From assembly GCF_907164915.1 (NCBI RefSeq), contig NC_061863.1, positions 21,212,710-21,276,709 on the forward strand: DNA of 64,000 nt, in the 5' to 3' direction. How positions within the stretch are numbered: position 1 is the stretch's first letter; each line of letters opens with the position of its first letter. The translations under genes and the position numbers were made by a program. Below are positions 43,001-54,214 of the stretch, in pieces. The notes below the pieces were generated by a model that worked only from the letters and a program-made list of their open reading frames with translations, had not been told where the DNA came from and searched no databases. Source of the DNA: Impatiens glandulifera. Its lineage: Eukaryota > Streptophyta > Magnoliopsida > Ericales > Balsaminaceae.

Positions 43001-44573
43001 AACTATATCTTATTGACAGATAGAGGTGAACCTGAATGCTATGAGGAAGCAATACAATCTGATGAATCAGTTAAGTGGGAGTCAACGATGAAAGATGAGA
43101 TGGACTCTTTGATGTTGAATCAGACTTGGGAGCTCACTGAGTTGTCAAAGGGAAAGAAATCACTTCACAATAAATGGATCTTCAAGATTAAAGAAGAACA
43201 TGATAAAACCATGAGGTACAAGGCAAGGTTGGTTGTGAAAGGATTTAAATAGAAAGAAGGTATTGACTATAATGAGATCTTCTCTCCAGTAGTTAAATTG
43301 ACGACAATTAGAACTATTTTGAGTTTGGTTGTGAAAGAAGACCTTCATATTCAACAAATGGATGTCAAAACTTCTTTTCTTCATGGTGATTTAGATGAAG
43401 AGATTTACATGCGACAACCAGAAGGATTTGAAATCCAAGGAAAAGATGAGCTTGTGTGTAAGCTTCAGAAAAGTCTGTATGGTTTGAAACAGGCTCCAAG
43501 GCAAATGGTACAAGAAGTTCGATAGTTTCATGAAAAGTAACAATTTTCTGAGGTGTGAAACTGATCATTGCTGCTATATCAAGAGGTTTTATAAATCGTA
43601 TATTATTCTACTATTCTACGTTGATGACATGTTGATTGCTGGAACACACTTGTATGAGATTAACAAGCTCAATAAAGAGTTGTCTGAATAGTTTGCAATG
43701 AAGGATTTGGGTACTGTAAAACAAATCTTTGGGATGAGAATTTTCAGGGATGAAGAAGTTCTCAAACTTTCACAAGAAGAATATGTGAAGAAAGTTCTTA
43801 GCAGGTTCAACTTGTATGATGAAAAACCAGTTACTAACCCCTTGGCTAGTCACTTCAGACTATTTAAAGACCAGTCACTTTCAACAGAGGAGGAGAAAAA
43901 TTACATGGTCACTGTTCCGTATGCCTCTGCCATTGGTTGTATTATGTATGCGATAGTTTGCACCAGACCATACGTAGCACATGTAGTGGAAGTTGTTAGC
44001 AGATTCATGAGCAACCTGGGTAGACAACATTGGGAAGCAGTAAAGTGGATACTACGATAATTAAGAGAAAGTACGAGTCTCACTTTGTGTTTTTGAAAGT
44101 CTAATATGGGTTTTGAAGGATATTTTGATGCTGACAATGATGGTGATGTTGATAGTAGGAAGAGTACAACAAGGTACATTTATACTCTAGGAGGTACTGC
44201 AATCAGTTGGGTTTCAAAATTGTAGAAGATTATTTCTCTTTCTAGTTGTGAGGTAGAGTTTGTTTCTGTGACAGAGGCTACTAAGGAGATGATGTGGTTA
44301 CAACCCTTTTTGCGAGAATTGGGTCAAGACTACGAGGGAAGTGTGTTGCGATGCGACAGTCAGAGTGCCATTCATTTGGTAAAGAATTCTGTTTATCATG
44401 GCAGGACGAAGCATATATATGTTCATTATTATTTCATCCGGTCAGCTTTAGAAGATGGAGTATTAGCTCATGAGAAGATTCCCGGGAGTGAGAATCCAGC
44501 TGATATGTTGACGAAAATTGTGACAAATGAGAAACTGAAGTTGTGTGCAACTTTAGTTGGTCTTCTTCGTTAA
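43001..44573 (+). pseudogene. E4 reverse transcriptase and RNase H
   Basis: RT blocks: KWIFKIKEEHDKT, RLVVKGFK then [26 protein letters not shown] one-base insertion near 43505 shifts the frame. The catalytic box YVDDMLIAG is near 43620. RNase H: TSLTLCF-like connection, STTRYIYTLGGTAISW, TEATKEMMWLQPFL, RCDSQSAIHL and NPADMLTKIV before TAA at 44571. Confidence 0.88.
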
Positions 44574-44635
44574 GACACCGAATGGAAAGTCACTACCGAT
44601 CGAGAGATGATGAAGTTAGTCTCCAAGTGGAAGAT

Positions 44636-45000
44636 TGTTGAGTTATGGAGCCTACACTTATAATAAACTCTACATTGTTAATTAGAGTTTATTGGGTTTT
44701 CTTTTGGATTTTGGGCTTGGGCTTGACCAAAGTTATTTATGTTTATTACCTGAATGTTTACCCTATAAAATATGTGATTATTAAGGGTTTACATTGATAA
44801 GACAAAATTGTAGAGAGATAAAGTGTGAGGAAAAAACTCTATATACCTTCTTCTTCATAGTGAAATTTGGTGGTGACTGAAGTGAACGTAACTCAATTTG
44901 AGTGAACCACTATAAATATGTGTCTTCTTGTGTTCTTCTTTCTTGCATTTTTACAGATTGTTTCAAGGGTGGTGGGATTTGGGAGATACAAAACCTAACA
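44636..45000 (+). repeat. E4 3' LTR
   Basis: It starts TGTTGAGTTATGGAGCC after the purine-rich ccaagtggaagat, ends AAACCTAACA, and is followed by the TSD ttagg. Confidence 0.92.
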
Positions 45001-46262
45001 TTAGGATCATGAGGACAATCTGAAAAAATTTCGAGACTTGTAAAACGTCTTTATAAATCTGGATTGGTAAAGGGTTCGGGTAAGTCAAAGCATATGGTAC
45101 TTTGTCCCTCTCGGATGAACTGTTCATTAACAGTTGATGGAATAACTATGTGTCGTTTAGATATATTTTTTGTGCAAATTTCTTCGAATCTTGTAGGGAT
45201 GTATCCTAGACCATGTACATCTATGTTACAACATGGCTGTGGGAATGTCGTCTTGCCATTGGCGTTCGGTCTTATGCCCATGCCTGGGAAATATCCCATT
45301 TGGTGCATCCATCTAAAGGAGGGGAAGCTGAATGTACTAAAGTCAGGGTGTTTGGATGAGAGGATTTGACATATCTCATACCCGCTTAGTTCAACTTCCG
45401 GAGCATCGATGTGGGTAGACCCAATCATTGTTGTGGTGTCAGTTGTGTCGTTGACCGTGATGACTTGGTCATTGATGATGAACCCAAGCTTTTGATGTAG
45501 GGCAGAGGCTAGAGCCTTGGCCTTTCTAAGATAAAGTTATAGGAAGTTTGTATATTGATGACACAAAAGTCAATTTAGAAGGGGATGCCGACAACTTGAA
45601 CAGTGCACTTGAAGCAATCCATTATCTCACGACGAGAGCTGTTAAAACCTCTGACACATAGATTGGATGGTATGATCTTATCTCGGTCTACACCTAACCT
45701 CTCAAGAGTCCTCGAAGGACATATGTTGAGGGAGGATCTAGTGTCTCTTAAGACCATTATAATGGTCATCCCCTCCATTTGCACAAAAATGTAGAGGACT
45801 TTGTCATGATTTGATTCGGCTGATGGAAGATCCTTGTCTTCAAAGTCTATCATGTTTTATTGCGAACTAGCGGATATGATCCCTACTAGTTCTTCAGGAG
45901 TGGTGTTGGCAGGGATATTGACATGGCTTAATTCATTGGGGACTACTTTCCTATGCACGATAGAGCACATTAAGATTTTCTAGATATACATGTTAGCATT
46001 TGTCCTTTTTAGTTGATTGAGGAGATTGTGTCCTACGTTGAGAGTTTTGGGCTCATTTTACATTCTAGTTCCTACAGGAAGCTGAGAATGAGATGGCACA
46101 TTCGTCGGTGTGATTTTCATGAAACTGAGTTGAAAATTCATTTCACCACGTGTTACTACGATATCTATTGGAGCATAGATGTGGGCGATGGTTTTTGATG
46201 TCCACCATTTAGAAGTCACGACGGAGTGGGCTTTGGACTTCTCTTTGGGCTAGGGATCGATC
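45001..46262 (-). pseudogene. E0 protease region with G-patch-like segment
   Basis: On the minus strand, about 46200-45860 encodes a pre-protease linker (AHIYAPIDIVVTRGEMNF). 45853-45575 has a gypsy protease-like fold with VLRDTRSSLNICPSRTLERL, where the active-site DNGSS/DTG is changed to DTRSS. 45428-45051 has QMGYFPGMGIRPNANGK, matching the G-patch-like segment between protease and RT in Tat/Ogre elements. Stops separate the pieces. Confidence 0.75.
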
Positions 46263-47676
46263 ATGACTTCGAAGAGGATAATGACCCAATTACACGTGCA
46301 CAATGTGAGGAAGTAATTAACCCCTTGGATTCACAAGGAAAAAAGTTCCAGCGGCTGAATAATCGCTGCTAACGGAATATGAACGCCATATGGCTCAAGT
46401 CCAAGCTATGTACGCAGAAATGCAAACCCAGCTAAACAAGTTAGATAAGGGTTAAAGCATTGAAGAACATCTTGATTGGAAAGACGTTATGAAAGCTGTC
46501 GAACGAGCAATTATTCTAGTAGGCATCAAACTTCCAGCGTTGTCTAAGTACATAGGAAAATTGTATGCATCCGCAAAGACCCCATTGTGAGTCGGAGAAC
46601 CAATTGTTCTCCACTTATTTTCTCAATACCTCGATGACACTACTTTGTGCTAGTATCACCAGAAAAAGATAGTATATCTATAGAGTATAGAGTAATTGGC
46701 TGTTGCATTCATAGAACACTTTTCAATGTATCTCAACCTCAAACGACTAGAAAAGAGGTTAAAGAAAAACAAATAAGGAAAAAATGAGAAATTCTTCGTG
46801 TTTATCGAACGATGGAAAACCGTCGCTAAGGAACTTGATTCTCTCTCGAGCGAACAGTGGCAAATCGACATGATTTTGGAAAATGTTAACGACTGATATT
46901 TTGTTGGACTCGCTGTCAAAACCTTCTAAAATATGAAGAAATTCCTAAAATCGGCATTAACCTAGATGACGCTATCGAGAAGGAAAGAAAAGAGTGAAAA
47001 GCAGTCAAAACTACCCCACCTTCAAGTCGTTTTCCAAGAAAAGAAAGGACTCAAGTGCACTAGGTGACCGCTGCCTGGCAGAGCAACCACCTCAAAAGGC
47101 GAGTCCAAGTAAGTCTCCACAGCCAAAAGTAAAGGCAACTACACCTACCAAGGGGATAACTCCAAATGTACTTAGACCCCCTAGAGTCTTTGACGACCTA
47201 GAGATGCCTTGAAGTCAAGTGATGAAGATTCTTCAGGAAAAGGATCTCGTAAAACCAATTTCCTTAAGAGAAGACACACATTTCTTGGGAAAGTATGAGA
47301 ACACTTGGTGTGACCAAGAAAAGGGCCAAGCTACTGAGAGTTGTAGTGCCCACAAACACCTGTTATAGGACTTGATCGATCAGAACGTGATCGCCAAACT
47401 GGAGATATCAAAGAATCTATTACCGGATTATAAAGTCAATATGCTCACCACTGATAAAGTCAATCAAGATGTTCTTCAATGCTTTAACCCTTATCTAACT
47501 TGTTTAGCTGGGTTTTCATTTCTGCGTACATAGCTTGGACTTGAGCCATATGGAATTCATATTCCATTAGCAGCGATTATTCAGCTACTGGAACTTTTTT
47601 CCTTGTGAATCCAAGGGGTTAATTACTTCCTCACATTGTGCACGTGTAATTGGGTCATTATCCTCTTCGAAGTCAT
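46263..47676 (+). pseudogene. E0 gag middle, inverted between 216-bp inverted repeats
   Basis: The arms 46263-46478 and 47461-47676 pair base for base without gaps (about six mismatches by eye). The 982-bp loop between them reads in plus sense as gag: SIEEHLDWKDVMKAVERAII, IERWKTVAKELDSL, and a knuckle-like C...H region with ATESCSAHKHLL and DLIDQNVIAKLE. The rest of E0 reads minus, so the gag middle is flipped. Many stops. Confidence 0.82.
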
Positions 47677-47940
47677 CATAGAGAGTCTTCTTGTTATGCT
47701 TTCTAAACAGTAGGACATGGTGGATGGGAGTGAACATAACCGGGATTGCTTGGTTAAGAAAACGAGGAGAATGAGGGATGTCCTGGGATGTAGACGAAAT
47801 TTAGTGATTAGCTAAAGAAGTTGTGATCAACGCGAGTTGCTCCGTTACATGTTGTAGAGCTTCCTTCATTTCTTTAAATTCGGTCGTAGAGAGCAATTCA
47901 GGTACGGAGGGTTTGTCGACCATCTAATGACGTATAAAAC
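47677..47940 (-). pseudogene. E0 gag N terminus
   Basis: The minus strand starts MVDKPSVPELLSTTEFKEMK at about 47925, then ALQHVTEQLALITT and SPRFLNQAIPVMFTPIHHVL. It has a stop after SLANH, and leads into the right arm of the inverted repeat. Confidence 0.65.
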
Positions 47941-48242
47941 GTTTGGTTTTTTTTGTCTCTCTTTCTTGGGTCCATGTTGGCTTTTCACAGTCATGGACTG
48001 TTGCAAAGAGAAAGAGGAGAGGGTTTGCATATGTAACAAAGTACAAATGCAAATGCATATAAAGTGAATCTTAGAGAGTGAGTATCACTTTTTGTGATTC
48101 AATTTAAACAAACGTAGAGTTGTATATAAATATACTCACAAATTTTGTTAGACATGACTCTCTTGTTGATATTTTACAGAGAAAGTCTAAAAGGGAAAAT
48201 TGTTTGACGGAGGTAGAAGGCTTTATGTCCAACTATAGCCCG
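47941..48242 (-). other. E0 spacer between ORF1-like region and gag
   Basis: About 300 bases with no ORF, in the position of the ORF1-gag spacer of Ogre-like elements. Confidence 0.4.
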
Positions 48243-49160
48243 TTACGACGCTAGCATCTTCTTCCGCTTCATTTTCCAACCTCGTCGAAACTGTTTAAAA
48301 AGTTCGTTGATGTAGTAGGAAATGACCCACTCAAGACCCATAAGTACAATTACGGGTTGATCGCCCATTAAATAGGTCATTTTCTTAATGCCATACCATG
48401 GTAGGAGTTCGCGTATGGAATCGTTGTCATGGATTGGTTCTTCTAGCGTGACACTCCTAATGTGTCGACATTGAATAGCGACACACATCTCATTACTGGG
48501 GGAGGTATGCACTCAAGCTTTTCTAAGAGCCATACATAGAAAATGATGGGAGCCCCTCTCTTTCTTAAATAGTAGGTGAAGTAGGATTCATTCAGACCTA
48601 GCAAAGTTGCAGCTAGGATAATTCCAGTGGGATCCTTGTTTTCCTAAGGTGGTAAGCCACTTACATTATCTTGGAGTATGGTGGGTGGTTACTTGATGGT
48701 GCGAGGAGAAAGTGGGCCATCAAGATCTTAATGGTGAGTAGGGAGGTACATAAATTAAGTGGAATCTCTCTGCCCTAAGTATTGAGCTTTATTCAGCGTG
48801 GAAGGTCTAGTATGTCCTTGCCAGGATTTTGTCCGTCGTGGTCTTTGTGTACCCGAATTCCTCATAAATAGGGTGAGTAAGAGACATAGACTCCATAAAA
48901 GGATTGAGCGTTAGGATGTTCTTGTTATTGTTCATCATGATTGCTCTGAATTCCTTAATAGTCAGGTAGATATGATGATCTTCTATGATGAAGGCCATGT
49001 GTATTTGATCTCATTTTCGCTGCATTTCCATCACAATATTATGGCGGATTCGAAAGTGAGTGTACTTGAGGGCTACATTTAGACCGTAGCCTCGATAGTA
49101 CCATTTCGTCTTGTGGAAATAGTGGCTTCAAAGGAACATATCTTCATTCTCTATTAGGGT
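48243..49160 (-). pseudogene. E0 ORF1-like remnant (extra ORF upstream of gag)
   Basis: Minus frames at 48998-48807 (IYLTIKEFRAIMM, NPIYEEF-like text) and 48512-48243 (SIRELLPWYGIKKMTYLMG) with linking fragments. Ogre-like elements carry an additional ORF upstream of gag with plant-mobile-domain-like sequence. Position supports this; similarity is faint and stops are frequent. Confidence 0.5.
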
Positions 49161-49718
49161 CATTATGTGATTATATAATCATTTGACAAACATGTTGTTT
49201 GATTTTGATAAAGCAAACATGCTTAAAGATGTTCATTATATCTATTATAGATGTATGTATAATAAATAAGCATGTACATGTTGACTTTTCGAGGTTCTAT
49301 TATTTGGGGACGTCAAACAACGATTGGGTAAAGTAATTGGGTTTTGTGTTCTAAGGTGTGGTCGAGGTTTGGTTTGGAATTTCTCTCCACCGTCGCTAAG
49401 GTCACATCATGACAGATGTATCAAAGTCGAAGGGGGATCGATTCCAGATTCCTAGGTTTTCCTCACACAACATCACTTGGTCATAGATCGGTATGACCAG
49501 TCTTCATGTAATTCGTAGAAGTATAGGGTTCTGATCTGGTACTTCTTCACGTAATCTTGGGTGATGTACCCATTTGGTCCTTGGCAATTATTAGGATAAA
49601 GCATAGGTACCCTTTGGGGTGATGAACCCTTTAAAGTGGACTATTATGAAAGTTTGAAATGTTATAAATAAAAATTTATATAGCTAGTATTTTATTTACA
49701 AATCAAACGTATCTCTAG
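49161..49718 (-). other. E0 5' untranslated region
   Basis: About 560 bases between the ORF1-like remnant and the primer site; no ORF of note. Long 5' leaders are usual in Ogre-like elements. Confidence 0.4.
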
Positions 49719-49735
49719 TAGAGTCGCCAAAATAT
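49717..49735 (-). promoter_or_regulatory. E0 primer-binding site candidate
   Basis: The minus strand reads TTGGCGACTCTACTAGAGA, which resembles the TGGCGACTCT primer site I recall from Ogre/Tat elements (reported as tRNA-Arg type); exact tRNA matching was not checked. Confidence 0.45.
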
Positions 49736-50061
49736 TTTACGCGCCCTCCCGTGTTCTGGCCCCTACGTCCGGTTCCTCGAGTTTTTAGGTCCCGGTTTAA
49801 AAATTAGACCGGACTGAGCTGGTCAAAGGTATAAAAATATAACCTTGGTTTACACGTTAAAAATCTCTTTTAAATAAAGCATTATTTAAGAAAAAGATTT
49901 GTACAAAGATGTAGCTTTGGTGCTTGGTTTAAAGATTTGGACAAAAATCTTTTGGTGTACGTATAAAAACATAATAACATCAGAGTTTCCATAAGGAGTT
50001 CGTTGTTTAGTTACGCCCAGGAAAGGTCTTTCACACTATGTCTTTCGCGCATGTTGAAAAT
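49736..50061 (-). repeat. E0 5' LTR remnant
   Basis: This is the sequence right of the primer site, ending where homology to the E6 LTR begins (agaagatttggttaaatac). No partner LTR remains in the window, because the 3' end of E0 is missing, so the call rests on position. Confidence 0.4.
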
Positions 50062-51307
50062 TCACTAGAAGATTTGGTTAAATACATCACACTTGTACAC
50101 AACCAGTCTAACTGTCAACACTTAGTTGCTGTCTGTTTTCGAACTCCTAGCACACACAACACTTGTTGATAGACACTTTATCAACTTACAAAGAACTTGA
50201 TACAATAATTTTCGGTATGAAGACACTCACACACACAAAAAAATGTTGAAACAAAAGCTTGAATATGTTTGTAGAGAGAGTATTTGATTAGTAATGGAGC
50301 CCAGATCTTCACGTCTCTTGTTCTGTTATTCCTTTAATCTTCTTATATATTCAAAGCATAGAGCATCGATCATATTTTTTCTTCACCAACAAACATGTTG
50401 ACTTCAAATGACACTAGTCCTCCTTTTATTGGTTGAGCTTCAGAATGGTACAATAGATAAGATCTTCTTTGATATTGTCTGTTCTTGATGAGAGAAAGCT
50501 AAAATTCATTTAATGGAGCCTGTTGTACTAAGAACGTTCATTTCAGAAGATTTGAATAATTTTGGTATATGACAATCTGCTTTTGGACTGTCTCTGTTGT
50601 TGCGTCAGACTGCCTATCCCAAATTTGTGATATACAACTTTCCAGACTACGCTGCTGCGAAAGATTAATTTGGAGCTGAGATTAATTAGGTAATGGAAAA
50701 CATTTATTTAGATGTCACATTTGATCAATAATCGGTCCTAATTTAAAAATCGATGTATAAAATATCGATCACATTTAATACTGGAACCATTTAATACCGA
50801 AGTATTAAATTCTGGAACCATTTAATACCAAAGTATTAAATAATGGAATCATTTAATACTGAAGTATTAAATACCGATCTCATTTAATACCGAAGTATTA
50901 AATACTGGAACCATTTAATACCGAAATATTAAATACCAATCTCATTTAATAATGGAACCATTTAATACCGAAGAATTAAATATTAGAATCCATTTAATAC
51001 TGAAGTATTAAATACTGGAACCATTTAATACCGATCTCCTTTAATACCAAATGCATTTAAATAACTCTGGTCACCAGTGTGATAGGCGAGAGTAGTTACT
51101 AATGTACTACAACACCTTGTTGTTATATTTTAAAAAGTTAATATACTTGATATGACTTAGCAGTTATATATATATATATATAATTTAACTTATATATTTA
51201 ATTTAACTTAGTTTTATCCATTAATTATTAAAACCTTTTCAAAAATTATATTTTAACAATTTCTCGTTGGCTACTTATATTAAGTTAATTTTTATTTAAT
51301 TCTAACA
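50062..51307 (-). repeat. E6 3' LTR (truncated)
   Basis: Homologous to 63052-63562, starting at gatttggttaaatac. It contains the tandem array at 50757-51060 and AT-rich DNA. The end is set at ctaaca (51307) beside a purine-tract complement; 51258 is an alternative. Confidence 0.75.
50757..51060. repeat. Tandem array of TTTAATACCGAAGTATTAAA-type units
   Basis: About ten diverged units of 25-35 bp, each pairing catttaatac with gtattaaat around cga/ggaac, so each unit is itself near-palindromic. It lies inside the E6 3' LTR. Confidence 0.85.
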
Positions 51308-51434
51308 ATTTCTCCCTCTTTAATTATTTAAAATAAATTATCAAATCATGCTATCCATTTCTTAACAATTTCTCCCTTTTTTATTATTTTATCCTAAAAT
51401 TATCAAAACCAACAAAGTTTATAATTAAATCAGT
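51308..51434 (-). repeat. E6 polypurine-tract duplications
   Basis: ttaacaatttctccc occurs at 51302 and 51363, with a degenerate copy (ttaacaatttctcg) at 51253. On the minus strand each is a GGGAGAAAT purine tract, spaced by about 50-60 bases of similar sequence. Confidence 0.75.
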
Positions 51435-51639
51435 TTAGACATTATTGTAATCTAACAATCCTAAAATATTTCTATGGTAAGAAAACTTAGACTCGAGAAG
51501 TGGCTTCGTGAGAATGTTAGCCACTTCATGTTTGTTTCCTTCATATGTTTTGTCCGTTAGTAGCCGACTGTTCAGATGCAATGCTGATTCTTCTAAGATT
51601 CTGTCTTGATTTACCTGCATTCATAGACAATATCAGATT
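51435..51639 (-). pseudogene. E6 pol remnant: protease start fused to RNase H tail
   Basis: The minus strand reads QVNQDRILEESALHLNSRLL, aligning with the protease start of E1 (...EESVWYLDSRCSRHM). It jumps directly to HEVANILTKPLLESKFSYHR, the RNase H end. About 3 kb of pol is absent. Confidence 0.75.
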
Positions 51640-52221
51640 TGGTACCCATTTTTTAGGTCCGTGGCTTATTAGTCCATTGGGAATCCATACTTTGATTATT
51701 TTTATGGATTTCCCGATGTGTGTGAATATACTGTATTTGACAGATTGCTCTCTACCTACTGATGATTCTTTAGCTTCAAAGGATGATTTTTGGTAAATAT
51801 TTTTTTACTTCCTGTCAAGTTTTTTCTTGACATACCAACTGGTTGTCCTTCTCTCAGGTTTCAGGTAGCTTAAAATTGGCTTTACATAAATCATCTCATC
51901 CTTTGAAGTTAAATCATTGCAGCTTAAATCAGTTTCTTTATTAGTTAAACTACCCCTGACAAAACTCATTGTCTTAAGTTTGTCTTTTGTCGGGTTTAAC
52001 TTTTCACAAGACTTGTCTGGGATAGCATTGTCAAATCCTAAACCGAATTTGCATTTGGCAGGACTCATCATACTTATTTGCTGTCTAACTGCATCTCCAG
52101 ACTTCGTCCAGGAACTGACCACATATGTCAAACATTGGTTTTTAGAAAACAGAGTTTGAACCTTTTCATTGAGTTTCTCATTCTCATATAAGAACTCAAC
52201 CATTTTGTTTTCAAAAACTTT
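51640..52221 (-). pseudogene. E6 gag C-terminal half
   Basis: Minus frame with FLYENEKLNEKVQTLF, LTYVVSSWTKSGDAV, MMSPAKCKFGLGFDNAIPDK, and the serine-rich linker MSFVRGSLTNKETDLS. It ends near 51640 with the gag/pol junction text. The right end, acttt (52217-52221), is the E5 target site; gag continues at 62080. Confidence 0.8.
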
Positions 52222-53897
52222 TGATAGGATCGGCGTAATCAATAGAGACGAAGATCTGGCGATTGATAACGGCTTAGGAAAACGATTTGATAGAAATCCT
52301 GTTAAGGATTTAGATCACTTTCTATTCTGCACAAACCTTGCAAACTCTTGAACGATTCAAGTGCGGAAATGTTTGCTTGGATTTGAAGCTAAGAACCAAA
52401 AATGAAAAGATGACAGAATGAAAAGACACAATAGTTTGTTTATGGATGTTCAGAGCTAACTCTCCTACGTCACCCTTTCTTCCAACCACCGGAAGGATTC
52501 ACTATTCTTTCGAATCAAATACAGTTGCACGAATAGCTCACTATTGAACAGAACAGACTCTATTCAACTTACAATATGAAGAATATCACTCAGCTAAAAC
52601 AATGCTTTTATTCTAATTCTCTCTTGATTGAACACTTAATAGAAAACAAGAAAGCAGCTCGCTCAATATGACAGTTTGTATGCTAATATTGAATACTCTG
52701 TAATTACAGCAATGTTCAACAAATTCTCTTGTTTTCCCGTACATTCTTTCGTTGTCATTCAGAATCTTTAAATAAGGAGCAAGTACCAACGGTCGAATCT
52801 TTCATAATGATGTGTGGCGAACTTCCATTGAAACACCTCCATAGTGCACAACAGACTCTGAGCACTAGGATCGTGGCTGTACCAAACTAGTAGTGTGCAA
52901 AATATTCTTCAAGGATATTCTTACAAAAACAAGTAATGGGAAGAATATTTATTTACGTGGAATTAATCAATTGGTTGCAACTGACTGTCGTACTGATCTT
53001 CACAGAAAAGTGGAGCTGGAGTAGCGTGTACAACTAGTTGATCGTGGGTAGATGGGTGCTAGCTTCAAGCAACTGCTTAAGCCTAACATTAGACGTATTT
53101 CACTTAGATGACCTCGTCTATTGAAATTAGACGCTCCAGTCTAATAGCAGGATCCATTAGACCACCTGGTCTAATAGAATTAGACAACACGTCCCTTCAG
53201 ACTAATCTGAAGGAGTTAGACCGCACGTCTAACTCTCATTAGTTAGACCGCATGTATAACTCTCATTAGTTATACTGCATGTTTAACTACGTTTGTTAGA
53301 CTGCACGTCTAACTACATCTGTTAGACTACACGTCTAACTACGTGTGTTAGATTGCACATCTAACTCCGTGTGTTAGACTGCACGTCTAACTACGTCTAT
53401 TAGACTGCACGTATAACTACATGTGTTAGATTGCACGTCTAACTCCGTGTGTTAGACTACACGTCTAACTCCGTCTGTTAGACTGCACGTCTAACTTCGT
53501 CTGTTAAACTGCATGTCTAACTCCGTCTGTTATACTGCAAGTCTAACTCCGTGTGTTAGACTACACGTCTAACTATGTCTGTTAGACTGCACGTCTAACT
53601 ATGTCTGTTAGACTGCACGTCTAACTACGTCTGTTAGACTGCACGTATAACTCCGTCTGTTAGACTACACGTCTAACTCCGTGTGTTAGACTGCACGTCT
53701 AACTCCGTCTAACTCAATGCATCTAATGCCAAATCAGTCTAATGAACCTCATTAAGACTAAGTCTAATATAACCTATTTTCGATATACCTGCACCAAAAA
53801 CAATTAGACGACATAGATTGAGTTTTATATACATTCATCATCAAAATTCCAATAGTCAAACTATTTTGACACTTAATCAAAATAATTTGAACCAACA
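52222..53897 (-). repeat. E5 3' LTR (left copy)
   Basis: It starts TGATAGGATCGGCG and ends TTTGAACCAACA. The TTAGAC array is at 53085-53720, with units like gttagactgcacgtctaact. The adjacent atttccccctt (53898-53908) is the complement of the polypurine tract. Confidence 0.93.
53085..53720. repeat. TTAGAC/GTCTAA array in the E5 3' LTR
   Basis: More than twenty tandem copies of about 26 bp (gttagactgcacgtctaact plus acgtct or ccgtct). The 5' LTR of E5 has a matching array at 61365-61880 with fewer copies, which largely explains the length difference between the two LTRs. Confidence 0.9.
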
Positions 53898-53910
53898 ATT
53901 TCCCCCTTTA

Positions 53911-54214
53911 TGATGATGATGTTAAAACTTTGCATAAGAAACAAATTAAACATCCATTATATAAAATGCAGAGTTAAACTTGTTCATCCATCTTACACAA
54001 ACATTTTCAAAAAGTTAATATTCAGAAACAAGTTCATGAATAATACCATTATCAGATAAACATGTTAGATAAAAACAGAATCATGAATGTTTTTCAAGAG
54101 GAATATAAAACATCTTTTGAAAAATACCAAAAACAAAAATAATTCCTATCCTCCTCCTTTCTCTCTTTCTCTCTTCCCCCTTTTTAACATCATTAATAAA
54201 GAAGAATCTACAAC
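53911..54214 (-). other. E5 3' untranslated region
   Basis: About 300 bases between the accessory ORF and the polypurine tract, with CT-rich runs; no ORF. Confidence 0.5.

Larger units (their letters stand above)
40290..45000 (+). mobile_element. E4: Ty1/copia element (Tork/Tnt1-like), decayed
   Basis: LTRs of 362 and 365 bp start TGTTGAGTTATGGA and end CCTAACA, with a perfect TSD ttagg (40285-40289, 45001-45005). The primer site is at 40654. gag and PR-IN-RT-RH are in order, with no accessory ORF. It inserted in E0 just upstream (element sense) of the RT. Many stops appear to be C-to-T or G-to-A changes. Confidence 0.92.
9078..50061 (-). mobile_element. E0: Tat/Ogre-like Ty3/gypsy element, truncated and interrupted
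   Basis: Read right to left: LTR remnant, primer site, ORF1-like region, gag, protease with G-patch-like segment, RT, RNase H, a second (archaeal-type) RNase H, and the integrase zinc-binding domain. The extra RNase H, ORF1 and G-patch place it in the Tat/Ogre group. E1 splits it exactly at the RT/RNase H connection: the peptide ends ...CDPLFK at 38911 and resumes KLLKKVQKFVWDENCQ at 10304. E4 splits it again at 40290. It is cut off inside the integrase at 9078, and the 5' LTR is cut at 50061 by E6. Confidence 0.85.

Noticed and set aside
48243..48998. A host plant-mobile-domain gene
   Set aside because: It is collinear with E0 between gag and the primer site, so an Ogre-type extra ORF explains it better.
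53085..53720. CRISPR-like array
   Set aside because: Repeats are short, near-palindromic and contiguous without unique spacers, and they sit in a plant LTR.
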